Of a stretch of DNA of 47,404 nt, positions 18,870 through 29,610 are shown in pieces (the first letter of the stretch is position 1; each line of letters begins with the position of its first letter). The position numbers were made by a program, and so were the translations under genes. Location: NCBI GenBank assembly GCA_000310025.1, contig FN649730.1, forward strand, positions 1,745,633 through 1,793,036, read 5' to 3'. The notes under the pieces were generated by a model that saw only the letters and a list, made by a program, of their open reading frames with translations, was not told where the DNA came from and made no database searches. This DNA is from Ectocarpus siliculosus. Its lineage: Eukaryota; Sar; Phaeophyceae; Ectocarpales; Ectocarpaceae.

Positions 18870-20695
18870 CTATTTGCCGCTCTTTGGCTCGGCAGAAGCA
18901 GCAGCAACACGCTTCTTTTTCTTCGATCGCGATTTGCTCGGCGTTGTCAACGGCCCTCCCTTTCGGGCCTTCTTGCGCCCACCGCCGTTGCTGCTGCTGT
19001 GGGTGCGTCCTTCGCCCTTGGACTCTCGCTGACGGCTGTTACGCTCCTTGATTGAGGTCTCTCGCTCGTCGAACCCCTGGTTTCCGGAATAAAAGGGGCC
19101 GGTGAAGGGAGAAAGGTTAACGTGACCATCGATCGGGCTAGGCGCACTTACTGTTTTTTGTTTCGGCCACAAAGACGAAAAGAGGCAGTTTGAAACGACA
19201 AATCTTTCCTATTCCTTGACTTGATACTAACGCGATCCTCGTTGCGGAAAAAGTTAAGTTTGTTTGTTTCTGTCAGAAAAACCAATAATGTACTTTGAAG
19301 TACAAATTTTGTCAACCGAAGAAAACTCTTAGAAACGAATTCTTCCAGAAGGCGAGGTTGACAAAGTTTGCCCCTGGGTGGAAAACCGCTTGCAAAGGGT
19401 ACGGCATCACAAGCTATACATGCATAAGTTAAGCGCGATGGTTCAGCACTTGGCAGCTGCGCTCCGAGGCTTAGGCTGAATAATTCAGAACTTGCAGCAC
19501 ACCGTTCTGATCACACCCCGAGAGCCTCATGCAAACCAAAAGCCAGTGACGCTGTCCGTGTTTCGCTTGTCTGAGAATCCCACCTGTTCCATGAGACGCA
19601 TCCTTGCCACCCTTGAAGCCTTTGCCACCTGGTTGAGCAGCTTGAGCACGTCATCCTCCTCCACCTCGGGACAAAGCCCCAGAGGGGTGCCCGTGTACTG
19701 CTCGATGTTGTGGACCAACTCGATGTCGTACTGTGGGTGTGGCAAATCGGAGGGGGGGGGCGAGTACTCGTGTTTCGCATGCCCTAGCGGTTATACCACG
19801 CGTCCTCGAGAGGACGGAGCACTGATAGCGGGGAGAAATGAGATGAAAGCCGCAACGTGCTGCAACAAGCAACTCCCCAGTCAGCGCCAACGCAGCCAAA
19901 AAGACTACGACGACTGATACTGGGGGTATCGCACACAGAGATAGAGCGGATAGTAGAGGGGGTGAAAATGGCACGGAGTCGCGGAGCGCTGCAGCAAATA
20001 TTACCTACCCAGGGCCGAAGCAGCCAATGAGACGAAGACGATTCAACCTCCAGAGACTCTGCTATCACTCATTGGACACAACAGTACACCACAAAAAACA
20101 AAACGAACTTTTATCGTGCTCGCATCGGGCTAGGCGTGGCAGGTTGATGTTGAGGTTTTGATTCCAAAAAAAGAACATGCACCACGCACATGTCATCCTA
20201 TCTCTCAATTGGCTGGCTGTTCACTCTCTTGAAATTCCCTTTCACCAGTCATCTCATCCAGTTCCCTCTACCAGCCATCTAACCACACCATCCTCCCTAT
20301 ACTATTACCAATTGCCGGCACCAACAACGCCCGCTAGGGCACATGCTCCACGCGGCCACGAGAGCGTTATCTTACACCAGCACGTCAGTCACGACGTGTT
20401 CCAAGCTACATATCGCTATTGCACACGAAGCAAGGCGGTTCCGAAAATGAGCAAGCAACACCCTCGTAGACCAAACAACTGATACTCCCCAACTATCTTG
20501 TTTTTACTACATTATTTCACCTGTGACACCAGGGAAACGGCGCGGCCCCGGCGGCCAGCTCGAGCGGTCCTTCCCACCCGGTGGACATAGTCCGTGGCGA
20601 CTCTTGGCACGTCGAAGTTGATCACCAGGTCTACCGCGGGGATATCCAACCCACGGCTGGCCACGTCCGTGCTGATCAAGACCTTTGTCTGCAAT

Positions 20696-20739
<44 letters not shown>

Positions 20740-23700
20740 TAGGCGCGTGCGTTTCTGTAGAGGCCACGTCCGTGCTGACTTCAGACTTTCGTCTGCAACA
20801 ACACCAACAGCATAGCAGCAGCAAGTATTTGCGTGCGTTTTCGCAGCGGAGCGTCCTGCATGCATACGCGACGACTGCGGGGTGTTGAGTCGTCTCGAAA
20901 CAACACGCCGGGATTCGACCCCAAAAACAACTATCGGGAGTTCCTTGAGGCAGGTGTGGGGGGGTGCGGTGGGGGCGCGTATGGCGATAACTAGTCCGTC
21001 GCTGTATCTCCATTTCACTTCACACGCGCACACACATCTACCAACACCCAAGAGGACCTATCGCAATGTGATTGCTTGTGGGCGGCTGGCGAGTTGGATA
21101 TGACATGCCTCCCCTGCGGAAACAAGGGACGGCGGCAACAGGTGTGTCCCAAACCACAACGAACGGCAGTGTCTGCCGTACCGTTACTCGAGGAGCCGGA
21201 CAACCACCTCATCCTCGGCAACCCAGCCCGGGGGAAGTCAATACCGTGCGAATCTCGGTTGTGGGGAGAGACAGACAAAAAAATCACCGAGATAAAATTC
21301 GCGCACCCGCGTGACTTGAATTGTGATCATTTTGCGCACCTGCTGTGACTTGAGTTGTGACCATTTTGCGCACCTGCTGTGGCTTTGAATTGTGACCGTT
21401 TTGCGCACCTGCGGTGACTTGAATTGTGATATGTTGCGCACCCGCTGTGGCTTGAATTTTGACCATTTTGCGCACCTGCTGTGACTTGAATTTTCCCAGC
21501 GCCGCTGTTCTACGGCGCTGTCCCAGCAACGAGTGCAGGGGAGTGCAATCCACTCCCAGCTCCACCAGGGTCTCGGACAACTCTTGGCACCTGGAGGGGT
21601 GGGGAACAAGGGGTTTCGCGACGTTGTCTGTCGGTACTACTGCCGTCTTCTTTTTCCTCCAACTGCCGAATTTCTTCGTGTGTTGTAGGCCTGCAGTCCG
21701 GATTTTCTTGACTGCAAAAGGGAGAGTTCCGACTTGAAGGTGTATGTTTCCCTCTCGGCGGAACTGGTGTTGTCATCGTTGCTGATGTTAATTGTCGTCA
21801 CAGCAAAACCCTTTCCAGCCCCGGCTCATTTTACCTCCTAATGTCCGTACCGGTGCAACTGACGTGGACACCTGTCGTGGTGACCACGGCACCACTACCC
21901 ACAGCAGGGGCCAAAGAGCAAAGACAGGCATATCATCACCACAAGCTATACGCACAACAGCAACAATGATGAGGACTACAACAGCAGCAATGACGATGAC
22001 TACAACAACAGCAACTGTGACAATACAAACGACAACAACAACAACAATAACAACAGCAACACCGCCTCACTTGCGACACTTGCTGACGAAGATCATGACG
22101 CTGCGCGCTCTCCCGTCCCCATCCCCGGTCCCTTCTTGCCCTTCATCGGCTTCTGGGTTGTCGTGCAACCCCCCCGCGCCCCCCCTGCTCTTGCGGGTCT
22201 TCCTGTCTGCGGGGTCGCTCCAGAGGTTGTCCGAGGCCAACATGTTAAGGGTCTGCCGCACGCACGCAAGGCACCGAAAAAAAAAACATGAAAAAACAAA
22301 ACAACAGCCAATCGAATGTTACTTTTTGTCTTTGGGCCAAGGGAACGGTCTGTTCTCTACACAAACACGAAAAATGCGGAAGGTAAGGTGCCAAGTCTGT
22401 CGATGGCTATGGAAGACTAGGGTAGAGTTCAAACCAACTTGTTCAGGGGTCACTTGCGTTTGGCGGTCTGGCGAGGGGCGGGGCAAATGCATCCTTGGCG
22501 AAACAATCGAAACAACGCCTCAAGCGACCCCCGAACCATAAGAACAGGGTTCGAACGGAACACAAAAGCTTTGGAGCTCGAAAGGAAGGCGAAAGAAGAA
22601 CGACTCTGACTCGAGGGCATTGATGTGTGTCCAACGCCTGGCAGAACCAGCGCACACGTGCGTACGATGACAATTCCACTTGAAACAGAGGGAGCAGGCT
22701 CGAAAAAAAAGCACCTGAACGACAAAGCACGTCTTCATCTGCCGGGGCATGAACAGGTACTGCTGCGTCAACGTTTTCGGCACCGTCGCCTGCAACGACA
22801 GACCAAGTGGAACAGCAATCGACGTCAGTGCGGGAGGGGGTTACTCGAGATGATTGGCGGCGTGCGTGCACCAGCCTGTTTCCACAAAGGACCGTCTGTG
22901 TATTGCAAGAAAACAACCGTGATGACATGGAATGGTAGCGACCACACCCGCGGCAGTACAACAGCAATGGCACCTGCGTTTATTTAGCAGCAAGAACAGA
23001 AATCATAAAAAAAAAAAAACACCAGTAACCGGCACATCACAACAACCTCGACAGCACCAAGGTAGCACTGCAATAGTAGCAACAGAGCAGCAGTGACTAC
23101 AACCACAAAAAAAAAAAACACAACAACAACAACAACAACAACAACAATAACAACAACAACAATGCCATTCTTGCCGTTTGTAGTCTTTCTCACCACTTTG
23201 AATCAGATGCCCGGCAAAAAAAAAAATGGACCGCCTTCGAGAGATACTCAGTATCATGACGAAATAGAACAGGAAGGGGGTCCGCAGACCCTATTCCCTA
23301 ACCCTAACCCCAACTTCCCAGATTTCGTTCTTTATCCAACACGTTTTCTTAATACAAAAGCCCTGCGAAAGCGACTGAAAAAAAAATCCACACCGCCGCC
23401 CAACGCATCACCTTCTTGGTGAGGTCATACTTGACCGGGTTCGTCAGGGCCAAGGCCTCCAGGGCTTCCAGGTTGGACGTCATGGTGGCCGAAAACAGCA
23501 GGGTTTGCCGGGAGTTCGGCAGGGTTTTTGGGATACACGGGAGCTCCCTACACAGGGGGGGGGGGGGGGGAGACATACACGGCACCACCGACCATCGTCA
23601 CGTACACTGCTGCGGTCGGAGCGTGACATTTTGAGCATCACACGCCACGCTGTGGGGTTGGTCTGGTCAAAGCGGTGGGGTGGGGGGAGAGGGAAGATGT

Positions 23701-26700
23701 AGATTTGGGAAAACCTCTTGACATGATCATCACCCCCCCAGAACGGCTCCATGATGCCTCAGGAGGGTTCCCGCCCCCATGGTCCGGTGCATAAGTTCCG
23801 CACACACAAAGCAAAGAAGAAACGATCAGACAATTGCATGCAGAGCGCGTCGTGGTGAAGAGGTTGCTCGAGGGGAGCTCTCGTCGGAACGTTACGCTAC
23901 AGACACACTCGTGACCGATCATCTGTTCTGTCTGCTCTTTCGTGTTTGGTGCGTGTTTCACTCCCTCTCGCCCTGCCTGCTTGTCACTACTTGTATCTGA
24001 CCCGCATTTCCACCCATCGGCATAGCGGTCTAGAAATACTACCGTAAGAGGCGCAAAGATGGCAACCCCCCCAGACCGATTTTCAAAGTTTGATAGCACC
24101 CCAACAAACGTGGTTTTTGAAACAGCCCGTCGTGGTATTTCCGTAGACGTATCGGGCTCTTTCCGCACCCTCTTGGCTGTGGAGCAATCGAGCTTTGAAG
24201 GTCCGAAAACGGGGGGTGCCATCTCTCCGCCTGTCACAGCCGTCTGGAAATACTACCAGCAATGTGAGCACCCCCCCTCCTGACAATTCCATCACCGCTC
24301 AAGCTCGGAAAGCTGGCACAAGGTACATCATGAGCATGAGGATGTACTGCGATGTACTTAGAACAACTTTGCCGTCTATCCGCCGCCTCTCTCCTCTCAC
24401 CCTTCAAATGTTGGTGCAAGGAGACGATCGGCTTCATCCAGAACCAGGTACCTGCCACGGTAGAGGAGGAGTCGGATTGTTTTCGTGTATTTCTTCAAAC
24501 TATTTGCCAAAATTTGCATCGACAACACAAACCGACTGACCAAAATGAAAAAAAACGTCAGTTTTCGTGACGGTATACATGACTATTCGTGCGTAGAAAC
24601 AACGCTCCGTCCCCTTGAGGACGCGTGGTCAATGGTCTAACCGTCAAGGTATGCCATACCAACATGAGTACGCCCTCCCCCCCCCTATTCGCGGGCCCCC
24701 CAATATTTCCTGTGTGGAAACCCCAGCGTCCTCCGCTACAGCTTTGCGGGGGTCTAATGGAACAAGGCGAGAATAATGTCACAGGAGTATAAACCCCCCC
24801 ATTTCTCACCGACATTTTGCCAAGGCCGGCGCAGCCGGTCCTTGCAAATGGTCGCGCAGCCTCCCTGGGGTCGCCACTACGACGTGGGGCCGTCCTTCAA
24901 TAAAGGCAGAGAAAGGAACGCGGAAGGGCAAGGAGAGAGCGAAGGTCATCATCTCCAGAAGGAGCGTTCGGTCGAGAGGAGGGTCGGATACACGAGAGGC
25001 TTTACCCCGTACGGCGTTCGAAACGGCAGCGAGCTCCTGCCTAGAAGACGCCGGCGAACGATCGCAGCCGCGTCCTCAAAAGCTCTTGGATGCTGCTGCA
25101 TCTGTTGGTGTGGCTTCCTTCCTCGAAACGTCTGGCACGAAGGTACAAGACAGGCTAAAGGCGCTCGGCAGGACCATGGCCACCACGGGCGCACTCAATG
25201 TAGACTATACACTCAGCGGCGCCGGATCATTCCTCCATGAAGGAAGCGCCTAAACGAGGACACCAGAGTGGGTTGGCCAGCGAGCCAACGACTAACCATA
25301 CACACGTACACCCCTCTTCGATGCGTTCCGGCATCTAAGACTATACAAGGGGACAATGACACTGCATACAATCGCACACATACATGGACGTACGAGAGGT
25401 CAGTTATCATAACCACATGAACACGGGTGTGTCAGAAAACAACGCAACCACTGGAGGAGTGCGACCCAACAACAACACCACTAGAGAGCGCGCAGCGCAA
25501 GTCTAAGCGAGTCTGCCACCAAAAACCGGCATAGTTTGAAAAAAACGGTGGGAGGCAAACTGCACAGACGTGGGCTCAGACGCAGAACGACTCAGGCGAA
25601 GGGCGGGCATCCGACGCACCTGACAGTGCCAAGCTCTGCTCCAAGATGCCGACGCCCCCGATGACCACGGTGTGGCGCAGTCCCATGAGCGCTCCGAGGG
25701 CGCCGAACTGTTCCGAAATCTGAACCGCTAGCTCTCGCGTGGGGGTCAACACGACCGCGAACACCCTGCACGCGATACAAGGACGTGCGATGTTGGCGCG
25801 TGAAAAAAGAGGGAGGCAAACTGGACGTGGCGTAAGTGTGCTGCGTGTTCCGACAATACAGCAGTGCAATTACCGTGGTTTGCAGCAGATACCACACCCC
25901 TTGGGTGGGTTCGCTTTTCAAGCTCGGAAGAGGATGGCCAAACCAACGTGGTGCAATTTCGGAAAGCTCACGAAGAGGCGATTCCGACGCCATCATTTTC
26001 GGCAACACTACTCTTTTTGCGGCAGAATAGTCGAGCTTTGAAAAACAGTCCGAGGGGGGTGGTATCTTATGTAACGCACGGTACACCCAACACGAACAAA
26101 CGTAAACCGATTTCCAGTCCAGCATATAGGTTACCCCATGTTGACCATCTTAGGTGTGTACTGCTGTTCTTCTTTTTTCCTCTCTCGCGGAGATCAAGGC
26201 CAGACGCAACTTGCTTCGAACCGCGACGGTCCCTTGTGCCCCCCTCATCAGTGAGGGTCCTTGTTGAGCTCAACCGAGATGAGCAGCTACGGCAAGGTGG
26301 CGTTGTGCCCTGCACCCAACCGATCTTATCTCCACAACCCCACGCCGCAGTCAACTTAATCACGGCCACGTTTCGGCGACGCTCCCCTTCCCCTACGCGG
26401 GAAGACCACCATAAAACACTGCCGTTTCAGCTCCTCACCCGTAGGGGTCCTTGCTGAGCTCGTGAAGTATTGGCAGTGCAAAGGCAGCGGTCTTGCCGGA
26501 ACCCGTTTCCGCACACCCCAAGACGTCCTTCCCTTCTAAAACCTGACGGAAAGAGAGGGCCCCGGGATAGAAAGACAAGGCCGGCAGGGTTTCAACGAAA
26601 CACGACGAGTTTTTGTGCCTGGAGAAAGGGGATTGGAAATGTTACGAGCAGGTTCTTCTGTATTGTGCCTGGTATATTGGTTGCCGTACGGAAACTGAAG

Positions 26701-28370
26701 GATTGAGCGACGGATGGCAAGAGAGGGAGAAAGTGTGTGTGCATGTGCGTGAGAGAGAGAGAGACAGAGATAGAGAGAGAGAGAGGGAAGAACGTGGGGT
26801 CGCGCTACTACTACTATGAAACGAAATGGATCAGTCGTGAAGGTATGAAGAGGATATATCTCTGGAGCAGATAAGTTTCCGCGTAACCCACCGCCTCCTG
26901 CCCACACTTGCCGCCGACAGAGTCATGGAAGGACCGGCAGATACACTCCGCCCAGAGAAAACGCAACGAGATCATTCACGGGAAGCCAAAAAGATTACCA
27001 TTTAAAGCAAGGACAGGGACGTGCCTGGATTCCCGGGAGGAGAGTGGCTGACGGGTTAAGATCCCGTTCAAATTCAAAACGCCTGCATGTATAGAAACCG
27101 AGAGTGGTGGTACACAAAAAGGTGGCATTTTTCACTGCAAAATAACCTCGCCGTGTAAAACAAGATTCGTGACGAGATGCGGCAACGTGTGTTTGTTTCC
27201 CCTCACCGCAGGGATGCAGTGTCGCTGAACGGGAGTAGGTCTTCGGAAGCCCATGGCCTTGCAAGCCGTCAGCAGCCAATCGCACAGCCCGAGCGACTCA
27301 AAGGTCGCCTCCTCTTCTAGCACCGCCCCCTCCGCTGCTACTTCCGCCTTCCGGCTGCCGTCGGCTGCTGACGGGTGGGAAGCTCCAGCGGAGAGGTTGG
27401 GATCAACATCGTGGCCGTTCTCGCGGCTACCCTTGCCACCGCGACTAGTGGTGGCTTGCGATCCTCCGGGAACATCGCTATCTCCAGTCCTGTGCGACCG
27501 TCGTTGAGAGAGGGGAGAACTGCGGCAATGAAGTGCTTGCGACCAAGGCTATCTGTCATTACCACACGGAGCACTTTTTTCTGTTACGTGAAAAGACGTA
27601 CCGGTGCACGACGACGTTCGACAGCCAGGACAGCATGTCCCGTGGTGGAGACCGCGGTAACATACATAGTTGGTCCTACGTAGCGAGGTTCAGGGTGACA
27701 ACTGAAAGGGAAGGTACCGCAGTATTGTTAGGATGCTCGCGATCGGCCACAGTGGTACACCCTTGATTTAGATGCTGGCGTGCTGGGAGCAGCTACCTGA
27801 AAGGGAGGGGTAAGTCCCGGCAGACAGCAATTGTAATCATGCCGCATGGGATAATGCCGTGTTCCACCATCGGCGGTTGATCGACATCTAACGGCACATC
27901 ATCGTGTGGCGAATGCAAACCATGGCCCAACTCACTACGGCATGTTCCACGCCATACAGCCAACACCAAACCGGTGTATACTACAGTACTTCGGACGTCG
28001 GTGATCGCTTCGTTGCCGACGACCGAAGGCTGCCCGTACACTGCTGCTGCACACACCAAACACGGGCATCCTCAACCACGCGTAGCGTAGTGTCGCTCTG
28101 CGTCACCACCCTCCCTGCATCTATGTATGCCCAACGAATAGAACTGCCACAGAGCTGTCAGCGAATCCACCACAAGCCGAGATAATCGTACTGCTGTACG
28201 CCAAGAGAGCAGCAAGTGTCTCACCCCGCCTTGGTCGTCTTTGAAGCAGCGCCATCCACGACCTCCTTGCTGGAGGAGGCAGCAGCAGAACCGAGTCCTC
28301 CCTCTCCAGCGGATGGACGAGGGCGCTTCCTTCCCGAAGAGTTGTTTTTTTTAGCGAACAGAGTCGACAT
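18870..28370 (-). CDS. DDX49: DEAD-box RNA helicase DDX49 / Dbp8, 13 exons
   Basis: This is an ATP-dependent RNA helicase of the Dbp8/DDX49 subfamily, which acts in 40S ribosomal subunit biogenesis in the nucleolus. Exons: 28370-28225, 27489-27207, 26542-26439, 25765-25620, 24894-24810, 24451-24401, 23547-23412, 22789-22715, 22252-22071, 21590-21476, 20688-20521, 19730-19584 and 19076-18870. All phases close on about 614 residues (human is 483). Motifs: Q motif GFRRPTPVQ (129-137), Walker A AETGSGKT (154-161), PTRELA, ATPGRL, DEAD (260-263), SAT (291-293), VMIF before [16 protein letters not shown] (447-457) and [11 protein letters not shown] (477-487), then a Lys/Arg-rich tail. About 40 Gly/Asp-rich residues are inserted before motif IV in exon 9. 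The start ATG lies in a Ser/Lys-rich first exon. The exon 2 acceptor could instead end at 27520, adding 10 residues. The exon 11 acceptor is immediately preceded by a CTG array. Confidence 0.92.
20657..20806 (-). repeat. Duplicated acceptor and start of DDX49 exon 11, with CTG array
   Basis: The real junction (minus strand TTATTGCAG|ACAAAGGTC at 20689/20688) and the exon bases encoding the ISTDVAS region are echoed at 20762-20806, where the copy reads GTTGCAG|ACGAAAGTC then AGCACGGACGTGGCCTC. Between the copies, 20698-20732 is a (CAG)n array on the plus strand. In the transcript it reads CUG and forms the pyrimidine-containing tract right before the real acceptor. The decoy exon has lost the reading frame. 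Confidence 0.8.
21302..21494 (-). repeat. Six 33-35-bp copies of the DDX49 exon 10 end and its donor
   Basis: On the minus strand each unit reads approximately TTCAAGTCACAGCAG|GTGCGCAAAATGGTC. Unit starts on the plus strand are 21302, 21335, 21369, 21404, 21437 and 21471. The last is the authentic end of exon 10 (boundary 21476/21475). The five others lie in the intron, and several keep an intact CAG|GTGCGC. Two of the minus-strand frames stay open through the whole array. Confidence 0.9.
22019..22062. repeat. CAA-rich microsatellite
   Basis: An ACAACAACAACAACAATAAC-like tract lies just downstream of the DDX49 exon 9 donor. It reads UUG-rich in the transcript. Confidence 0.85.
23111..23162. 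repeat. (CAA)n microsatellite in DDX49 intron 7
   Basis: It is a near-perfect CAA array with two TAA interruptions, preceded by an A-run at 23108-23119. An interstitial CCCTAACCCTAACCCC at 23296 lies nearby. Confidence 0.9.
24040..24235. mobile_element. Short inverted-repeat element (family 1), copy D
   Basis: Left end TACCGTAAGAGGCGCAAAGA continues into CCAGACCGATTTTCAAAG. On the right, GAGCAATCGAGCTTTGAAGG leads to GGGGGGTGCCATCTC. It is diverged and lies in DDX49 intron 6. An 11-bp GAAATACTACC occurs at both sides (24034 and 24247). Confidence 0.65.
24598..24680 (+). repeat. Dispersed repeat family 2, copy 4
   Basis: It contains AACGCTCCGTCCCCTTGAGG, then GCGTGGTCAATGGTCTAACC and CATACCAACATGAGTACG, next to a C-rich run. 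It lies in DDX49 intron 5. Confidence 0.65.
25871..26083. mobile_element. Short inverted-repeat element (family 1), copy E
   Basis: It is 213 bp with TA at both ends. The left end TACCGTGGTTTGCAGCAGAT leads into ACCACACCCCTTGGG. The right end GGGGGTGGTATCTTATGTAA leads into CGCACGGTA. GAATAGTCGAGCTTTGAAAA lies inside the right arm. It lies in DDX49 intron 3. Confidence 0.75.
26753..26789. repeat. (GA)n microsatellite
   Basis: A GAGAGAGAGAGA tract with a few interruptions lies in DDX49 intron 2. Confidence 0.9.
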
Positions 28371-29610
28371 CACACGCTTCTCGTCTCGAGGCAAGCCGAA
28401 GCACACGTGGTGTGCGTTAGGTCAGCGTGTGTGCAGCTGGCTGGCTCTGGCTGCTGGCTGCCTGTCGGTTAGGCCTGTGCTCGGTAGGTGATCACCGAAA
28501 AGCACCGAATTTTGAAAACTTGACCGAAAAAAGTGAGGAATTTGAATCACCGAAAAAATAGTGGCCGATCACCGAAAACGGGAGGCGCCTCACTGATTGT
28601 CACCGTTTTTTTAGGGGGCTCCGTGTATACAGGCCGTACCCCGCAAATCCCATCAGATACCCCCCTCAAGCGCAGCAGCACAGCAGCAGAGCCAACAGCA
28701 CACAGCACACAGCGAACACAACCCAAGCACCGCGCTGCAGACACCACACACGGTACACAGGACGGACACACTTGTGGTATACGTAAAAGAACACCAGAGT
28801 TCGTTTTAACGTTTTCATGTGGAGTACTTCCTACGATCCTTAAAGACATCGCCGAACATCGCCGAAGAACGTTTTCGGCAGTCTACCCTTCAAATTATCA
28901 CCGAAAAGCACCGAAAAATCTTTCTTGGCTCTCACCCTTTCTTATTTTTGTCGCCGATTTTCCCCGAAAAAAAATTCAGTGCACCTAGAATAATCACCGA
29001 TTGTTTTTTGGCAATCGGAAAAAATCACCGAAAAAAAGAAAAAAAAATCACCTACGGAGCACAGGCCTACTGTCGGTGCTGAGCGCTCTTCAAAATGCGG
29101 CGCAACTTAAAATGCCGGACAAGGAAGGTCACCCTCCCCTCCAAAACCAAGTTTACTGCTGCGTAGCCCCTGGTTCTCACAGGCTTGCTTTGCCTGTTGC
29201 CCGCAGAGGGCGAGAGCCGAGGCAAAGAGGGACGTAGATAAGAGAGGGACGAACCCCCCGTCCGCGCGAAGGTTGGTGGAGAACGTCAGTGCACCTGCAG
29301 AGGAGCTCCAGAACCGAAGGTAAGGATATGTGTGTCAGGGGTCAAGTCATTCCCTGAGCTTTTACCACAGCAAGCAGGTGTCCCCCCCCCCCCGTCTCCT
29401 GCCCCTCTCGCTGTGTTCGCGCAATCCCAAGACACCACGCACACAGGGTCGCCGCGTGTGTGCGTGCTTCCACCCCTACTGACCCTCTCGATCTCGGAAG
29501 AGACGTGCAAGCTTGGCTAATCGAGTACCCTTTGCCTCTCTCTCTCTCTCGCTGTGTGTGTTGTTGTACACGGCGGTGAAGTCGGCTGAGGTACCGAGCC
29601 CGCAGCAGCC
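28371..29610. promoter_or_regulatory. Shared upstream region of the divergent pair DDX49 / SLU7, split by a hAT element
   Basis: The two start codons are 1240 bp apart, and 600 bp of this is a transposon (28470-29069). That leaves about 100 bp on the DDX49 side and 540 bp on the SLU7 side. Just upstream of SLU7, a CT-rich stretch at 29536-29552 could mark the transcription start. The SLU7 ATG has a favourable GCAGCCATGG context. Confidence 0.6.
28470..29069. mobile_element. Non-autonomous hAT-type DNA transposon, 600 bp
   Basis: The left end TAGGCCTGTGCTCGGTAGGT and the reverse complement of the right end, TAGGCCTGTGCTCCGTAGGT, match over 23 bp with one mismatch. The 8-bp direct repeat CTGTCGGT flanks it exactly (28462-28469 and 29070-29077), which is diagnostic of hAT insertion. 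Both subterminal regions are rich in CACCGAAAA repeats, probably remnants of transposase-binding sites. The middle is CAG/CAC-rich and non-coding. It inserted about 100 bp upstream of the DDX49 start codon. Confidence 0.93.

Noticed and set aside
20507-21051. 168-179-codon minus-strand frames with poly-Ala or poly-Leu next to helicase motifs
   Set aside because: The homopolymers are the translated CTG array in the intron. The exon begins after GCAG at 20688.
23290-23312. Interstitial telomere-like CCCTAACCCTAACCCC
   Set aside because: Only about two and a half units inside a DDX49 intron. It is too short to claim telomeric origin or chromosome fusion.
27324-27574. Minus-strand frame around 27338-27574 with an ATG, as the N-terminus of DDX49
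   Set aside because: It is out of frame with the Q-motif exon and ends in a stop. The ATG exon at 28370-28225 joins in frame to an acceptor ending at 27490.
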